DNA of 11,234 bases. It comes from an uncultured Clostridia bacterium (GTDB lineage: Bacteria > Bacillota > Clostridia > UMGS1883). The DNA lies in assembly GCA_947629615.1 (NCBI GenBank), contig CANRER010000038.1, positions 1 to 11,234 of the forward strand, read 5' to 3'. Made by a program: the position numbers and the translations under genes. Every line of letters begins with the position of its first letter. Position 1 is the stretch's first letter. The notes under the pieces are model-generated. The model had not been told where the DNA came from, made no database searches, and saw nothing but the letters and a program-made list of their open reading frames with translations. Shown in pieces: positions 6,935 through 11,234 of the stretch.

Positions 6935-7633
6935 GCTCCAGCGGCGTTTTTCAACGCTGCGCACGGTGAGAAAGACGAACAGCGCCGAAAAGCTCAAGTA
7001 GTAGAATATGCTCTCAAGCTTCAGCACGCCGATTATGAAGTCCTCGAACCGCTCCGTGACGGAAACGAGGGATATGGCCTTGTCGATAAGGCCGACGCCC
7101 ACGGAGGGCAGGTTCGCCATAAGGAACAGCATGAGCAGTACGCCCAGCGAAACCACCAGCGCGATAATCTGGCTTTCCGTTACGGACGAAAAGAACATAC
7201 CTATGGATATGAAGCACGTGCCGAGCAGGAAAAAGCCCAAGTATGTGCCAAGTATCTTGCCCCACAGCGGCGCGCCGTGAACGGCCACTATGGCGAGGTA
7301 GGGCAGCGTGGTAGCCATAGCGCAAAGGAACACGCACATGGCGGCGAACAGCTTGCCGAGAACTATGCCCCACACGCTGACGGGAGCCGTCAGCAGAAGC
7401 TGGTCGGTTTTGCCGCCGCGCTCCTCGGCGATGAGGCGCATGGTCAGCACCGGCGTCAGCAGTACAAGTATCAAAAGCCCGCTGCCGAGGGGGTTTGAAA
7501 TGTCGCCCATACCGCCCTCGATGACGTAGGTGTTGAAGTAAAAGCCGTAAATAAAGGCGAAAACGCCGATGAAAACATAGCCTATGGGCGAGGTGAAGTA
7601 GGCCCTCAGCTCACGCTTGAATATCGCTTTCAC
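6932..7633 (-). CDS. ABC-2 type transporter permease, GldF-like
   Basis: A 233-residue integral membrane protein with about six predicted helices (about 17-36, 51-68, 96-118, 127-149, 154-174 and 207-226), the usual ABC-2 permease size. The start KAIFKRELRAYFTSPIGYVF and the cytoplasmic MRLIAEERGGKTDQLLLTAPV at 65-85 are hallmark stretches of the GldF/NosY-type group. The second is the loop that couples to the ATPase. Only one permease gene is present, so the transporter is presumably a homodimer with two ATPase copies. The start is GTG 7633, supported by the family N-terminus and by AGGGGG 9 nt upstream, which lies inside the ATPase gene. The two genes overlap by 23 nt, suggesting translational coupling. 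The substrate is unknown. Confidence 0.92.
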   Translation of the reverse strand: MKAIFKRELRAYFTSPIGYVFIGVFAFIYGFYFNTYVIEGGMGDISNPLGSGLLILVLLTPVLTMRLIAEERGGKTDQLLLTAPVSVWGIVLGKLFAAMCVFLCAMATTLPYLAIVAVHGAPLWGKILGTYLGFFLLGTCFISIGMFFSSVTESQIIALVVSLGVLLMLFLMANLPSVGVGLIDKAISLVSVTERFEDFIIGVLKLESIFYYLSFSALFVFLTVRSVEKRRWS

Positions 7634-8582
7634 TTTCAGCTTCCCCCTTTTCGTCGGTGATTTGCGCGGTTTCCGCGCCGCTGCCCGTCAGGCGGATGAA
7701 TACCTCCTCGAGGCTCATCTCGTCGGCCCGCATTTCGATTATCGTGCCGCCCGCGCCTGCCACCGCCAGCGAAATCTCGCGCCGCAGCTCCGCCGGGGCG
7801 CTTATTCTGTACTTGCCGTCCGCAAGCTCCACGCCGCTTACGCCCTCCACGGCGGCTATGGCGGCGGTCACCGCGTCGCTGTCGCCCTCGATTTCGGCGA
7901 TTATGCTTCCGCTGCCTCCAAGCCTGTGCGAAAGATTTTCGGGGCTGTCCTCGGCGACTATTTTGCCGCCGTCGATTATCAGCACCCTGTCGCACACCGC
8001 GCTGACCTCGGGCAGAATGTGGCTGCTCAGAATGACGGTGTGGTTTTTCGCCAGCTCCTTTATAACGCCGCGCACCTCGATTATCTGGTTCGGGTCGAGG
8101 CCGACGGTGGGCTCGTCCAAAATCAGCACGTCGGGGCCGCCCACCAGCGCTTGAGCCAGCCCCACCCTTTGGCGGTAGCCCTTGCTGAGGTTGCCTATGC
8201 GCCGGCCGCCCACGTCCGATATGCCGACAACGTTCTTTATTTCGTTAAGATGATATTTCTTGTTCAGCTTTACGCCCTTTAAGTCGTAAACGAAGCCGAG
8301 GTACTCGTCGACCGTCATGTCGAGGTACAGCGGCGGCTGCTCGGGCAGGTAGCCTATGCTTTTTTTCACGGCGTAGGGCTCGTCAAGTATATCGCGCCCG
8401 CCCACGGTAACCGTGCCGTCGGTCGCGCCGATATAGCCGGTTATGATGTTCATCGTGGTGCTTTTGCCGGCCCCGTTAGGGCCGAGAAAGCCCAGTATCT
8501 CGCCGCTTTTTACGTTAAAGCTGAGATTGTCCACGGCCACCTTTTTGCCGAAACGCTTGGTGAGGTTTTTAACTTCTATCAA
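7611..8582 (-). CDS. ABC transporter ATP-binding protein, GldA/CcmA-like
   Basis: A 323-residue cytoplasmic ATPase, complete in all motifs: Walker A GPNGAGKST (34-42), Q-loop Gln82, signature LSKGYRQRV (132-140; LSKGY in place of LSGGQ is normal for this ABC-2 subgroup), Walker B VLILDEPT (152-159, catalytic Glu157) and H-loop His188. Residues about 225-300 form a small C-terminal domain ending in EMSLEEVFIRLTG, as in CcmA/GldA-type ATPases. After it comes an acidic tail (GEAESESD) whose codons also hold the ribosome binding site of the permease. I place the start at TTG 8582, giving the canonical MIEVKNLTKRFG, with GGGAG 8 nt upstream. The longer frame from TTG 8597 would start within its own ribosome binding site. 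It should power the permease encoded immediately downstream. Confidence 0.93.
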   Translation of the reverse strand: MIEVKNLTKRFGKKVAVDNLSFNVKSGEILGFLGPNGAGKSTTMNIITGYIGATDGTVTVGGRDILDEPYAVKKSIGYLPEQPPLYLDMTVDEYLGFVYDLKGVKLNKKYHLNEIKNVVGISDVGGRRIGNLSKGYRQRVGLAQALVGGPDVLILDEPTVGLDPNQIIEVRGVIKELAKNHTVILSSHILPEVSAVCDRVLIIDGGKIVAEDSPENLSHRLGGSGSIIAEIEGDSDAVTAAIAAVEGVSGVELADGKYRISAPAELRREISLAVAGAGGTIIEMRADEMSLEEVFIRLTGSGAETAQITDEKGEAESESDIQA

Positions 8583-8586
8583 AACG

Positions 8587-8605
8587 ATCACTCCCAAATC
8601 GTGAT
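8587..8605 (-). promoter_or_regulatory. Ribosome binding site of the ABC ATPase gene inside a possible weak hairpin
   Basis: GGGAG at 8591-8595 lies 8 nt before the TTG start at 8582. It sits in a small inverted repeat: ATCAC (8601-8605) could pair with GTGAT (8587-8591) across a 9-nt loop that holds most of the ribosome binding site. Together with the weak TTG codon, this could lower translation of the ABC genes relative to aspS. A five-pair stem is weak and may be chance. No U-run follows that would make it a terminator. Confidence 0.35.
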
Positions 8606-8615
8606 TTTGCGTTTG

Positions 8616-10391
<1,776 letters not shown>

Positions 10392-10415
10392 TGTGTTTCC
10401 TCCAATTTTATATTA

Positions 10416-11234
10416 TCAGCCTTTGTTTATTATCCTCACGGCCTCCGCCGCGTCCGAGGCGGGCCTTTCCTCGCCGGTGGCGAGGTTCTTAATCCTAAGG
10501 CCGCCCTTTTCGGGGAACACGGCCCACCGCGCCCCGCTCTCGGCGGCGCGGGCGAGCTGCTCCTCTACGGAGAGGCCCATAACGTCGCCCTCGGCGCGGA
10601 CCCCCGCGGAGCGCAGGGCAAGCAGGCACCCCGCCGCGGCCCCCGCGTCCTCCGCCACGACCCACGCGGCCGGCTTTTCCGGCGCAGCCGCGCCGGAGCC
10701 CCCGTCCGACATCGCCAGAACCACTCTTTCCTCACCTATGGCGAAGCCCACGGCGGGCAGGTCGGCCTCTCCGCCTATGCGTCTGCTCAGCGCGTCGAAG
10801 CGTCCTCCGCCGCCGACGGTGCCGTTGGCCCCGCCGCCCCCGCCCTTGAACTCGAACACGGTACGGTTATAGTAATCCAGCCCCCTGATAAGACCGGGCT
10901 TTTCATCAAAGGGTATATTCATCGCCCTGAGGCAGGCTTTCACTCTTTCGTAATGCTCAAGGCAGTCGGGGCAGAGGTAATCCACCACCTTCGGCGCGCC
11001 CGCCTTTACGGCGCGGCAGCCGGCCTCCTTGCAGTCCAGCACGCGGACGGGATTTTTGCCCAGCCGCCCCGCGCAGGTGGGGCAAAGCTCGCCCCTGTTC
11101 GCGAAGGGCAGCAGATAGCGCGCAAGCTCGTTTTCAAAGCTCACGCGGCAGCGCGGGCAGCCCACCGAATTTATTTTCAGCGTCAGGTTTTCCACCGACA
11201 TCGCCTTAAGCGACTCGTACGCGAGGGATATGAC
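10416..11234 (-). CDS. hisS: Histidyl-tRNA synthetase, C-terminal part (5' end outside the window)
   Basis: The frame is open to the right edge: codons before the Met at 11201 continue the homology (VISLAYESLKA), so that Met is internal. About 272 residues are present of the usual 420 or so; motifs 1 and 2 lie outside. Visible are the KINSVGCPRC stretch, the histidine-binding RGLDYYNRTVFEF at about 10845-10883, GGGGRFDALSRRIGG, and motif 3 VGFAIGEER near 10725-10751. The C-terminal anticodon-binding domain follows, ending with TGA at 10416-10418. The region between the first and second stretches contains four cysteine pairs (CPRC, CPTC, CX4C, CPDC), as in many clostridial enzymes and consistent with bound zinc. 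The enzyme charges tRNA-His. hisS leads the gene chain seen here; a T-box leader, common for hisS in Firmicutes, would lie outside the window. Confidence 0.97.
   Translation of the reverse strand, partial: VISLAYESLKAMSVENLTLKINSVGCPRCRVSFENELARYLLPFANRGELCPTCAGRLGKNPVRVLDCKEAGCRAVKAGAPKVVDYLCPDCLEHYERVKACLRAMNIPFDEKPGLIRGLDYYNRTVFEFKGGGGGANGTVGGGGRFDALSRRIGGEADLPAVGFAIGEERVVLAMSDGGSGAAAPEKPAAWVVAEDAGAAAGCLLALRSAGVRAEGDVMGLSVEEQLARAAESGARWAVFPEKGGLRIKNLATGEERPASDAAEAVRIINKG

Noticed and set aside
5255..7498. A 747-codon open frame on the plus strand, opposite the GldG-like and permease genes
   Set aside because: It lies antisense to genes with clear domains, membrane helices and good ribosome binding sites. 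Its product is a low-complexity Ala/Gly/Arg/His-rich mix with no motif. Long antisense frames are expected in GC-rich coding DNA with strong codon bias.
8583..8615. Possible intrinsic terminator after aspS
   Set aside because: The only stem is five pairs, AU-rich and without a following U-tract, and it surrounds a ribosome binding site, so it is not a convincing terminator.

Overview
The window is GC-rich DNA (about 60% GC by eye) carrying ten tightly packed genes, all on the minus strand. The likely host is a high-GC member of the Clostridia (Firmicutes/Bacillota), perhaps of Oscillospiraceae type. The reasons are the hisS-aspS tandem, a HemZ-type radical SAM protein beside a small metallo-beta-lactamase-fold hydrolase, a secreted copper-amine-oxidase-N 'stalk' protein, and strong GGAGG-type Shine-Dalgarno sequences. 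This placement rests on gene content and remembered family sequences, not on a search.

In order of transcription (right to left): the 3' part of hisS, cut by the right edge, then aspS. Next comes a four-gene ABC-2 cassette: ATPase, six-helix permease, GldG-like extracytoplasmic subunit and a DUF4340 protein. It is followed by a PDZ-radical SAM-DUF512 protein, an MBL-fold hydrolase, hemZ, and a secreted stalk-domain protein that runs off the left edge. Junctions are overlaps (23, 4 and 1 nt) or gaps of 4 to 33 nt. I see no promoter, no intrinsic terminator and no gene-free stretch over 40 nt, so the whole window may be one transcript or a chain of read-through units.

The genes form three functional groups: aminoacyl-tRNA synthesis (hisS, aspS); an envelope ABC system resembling GldA-GldF-GldG of Bacteroidetes, with a DUF4340 partner and no known function in Firmicutes; and redox or radical chemistry (DUF512 protein, MBL hydrolase, HemZ).

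The best candidate for undescribed biology is the Gld-like cassette with its coupled radical SAM gene. The oddest sequence signal is at the left edge. There the secreted stalk protein's reading frame ends in residues that look like a histidine-kinase N-box, which suggests a chimeric contig end or a true gene fusion. No RNA genes, mobile elements, CRISPR arrays or long repeats were found.
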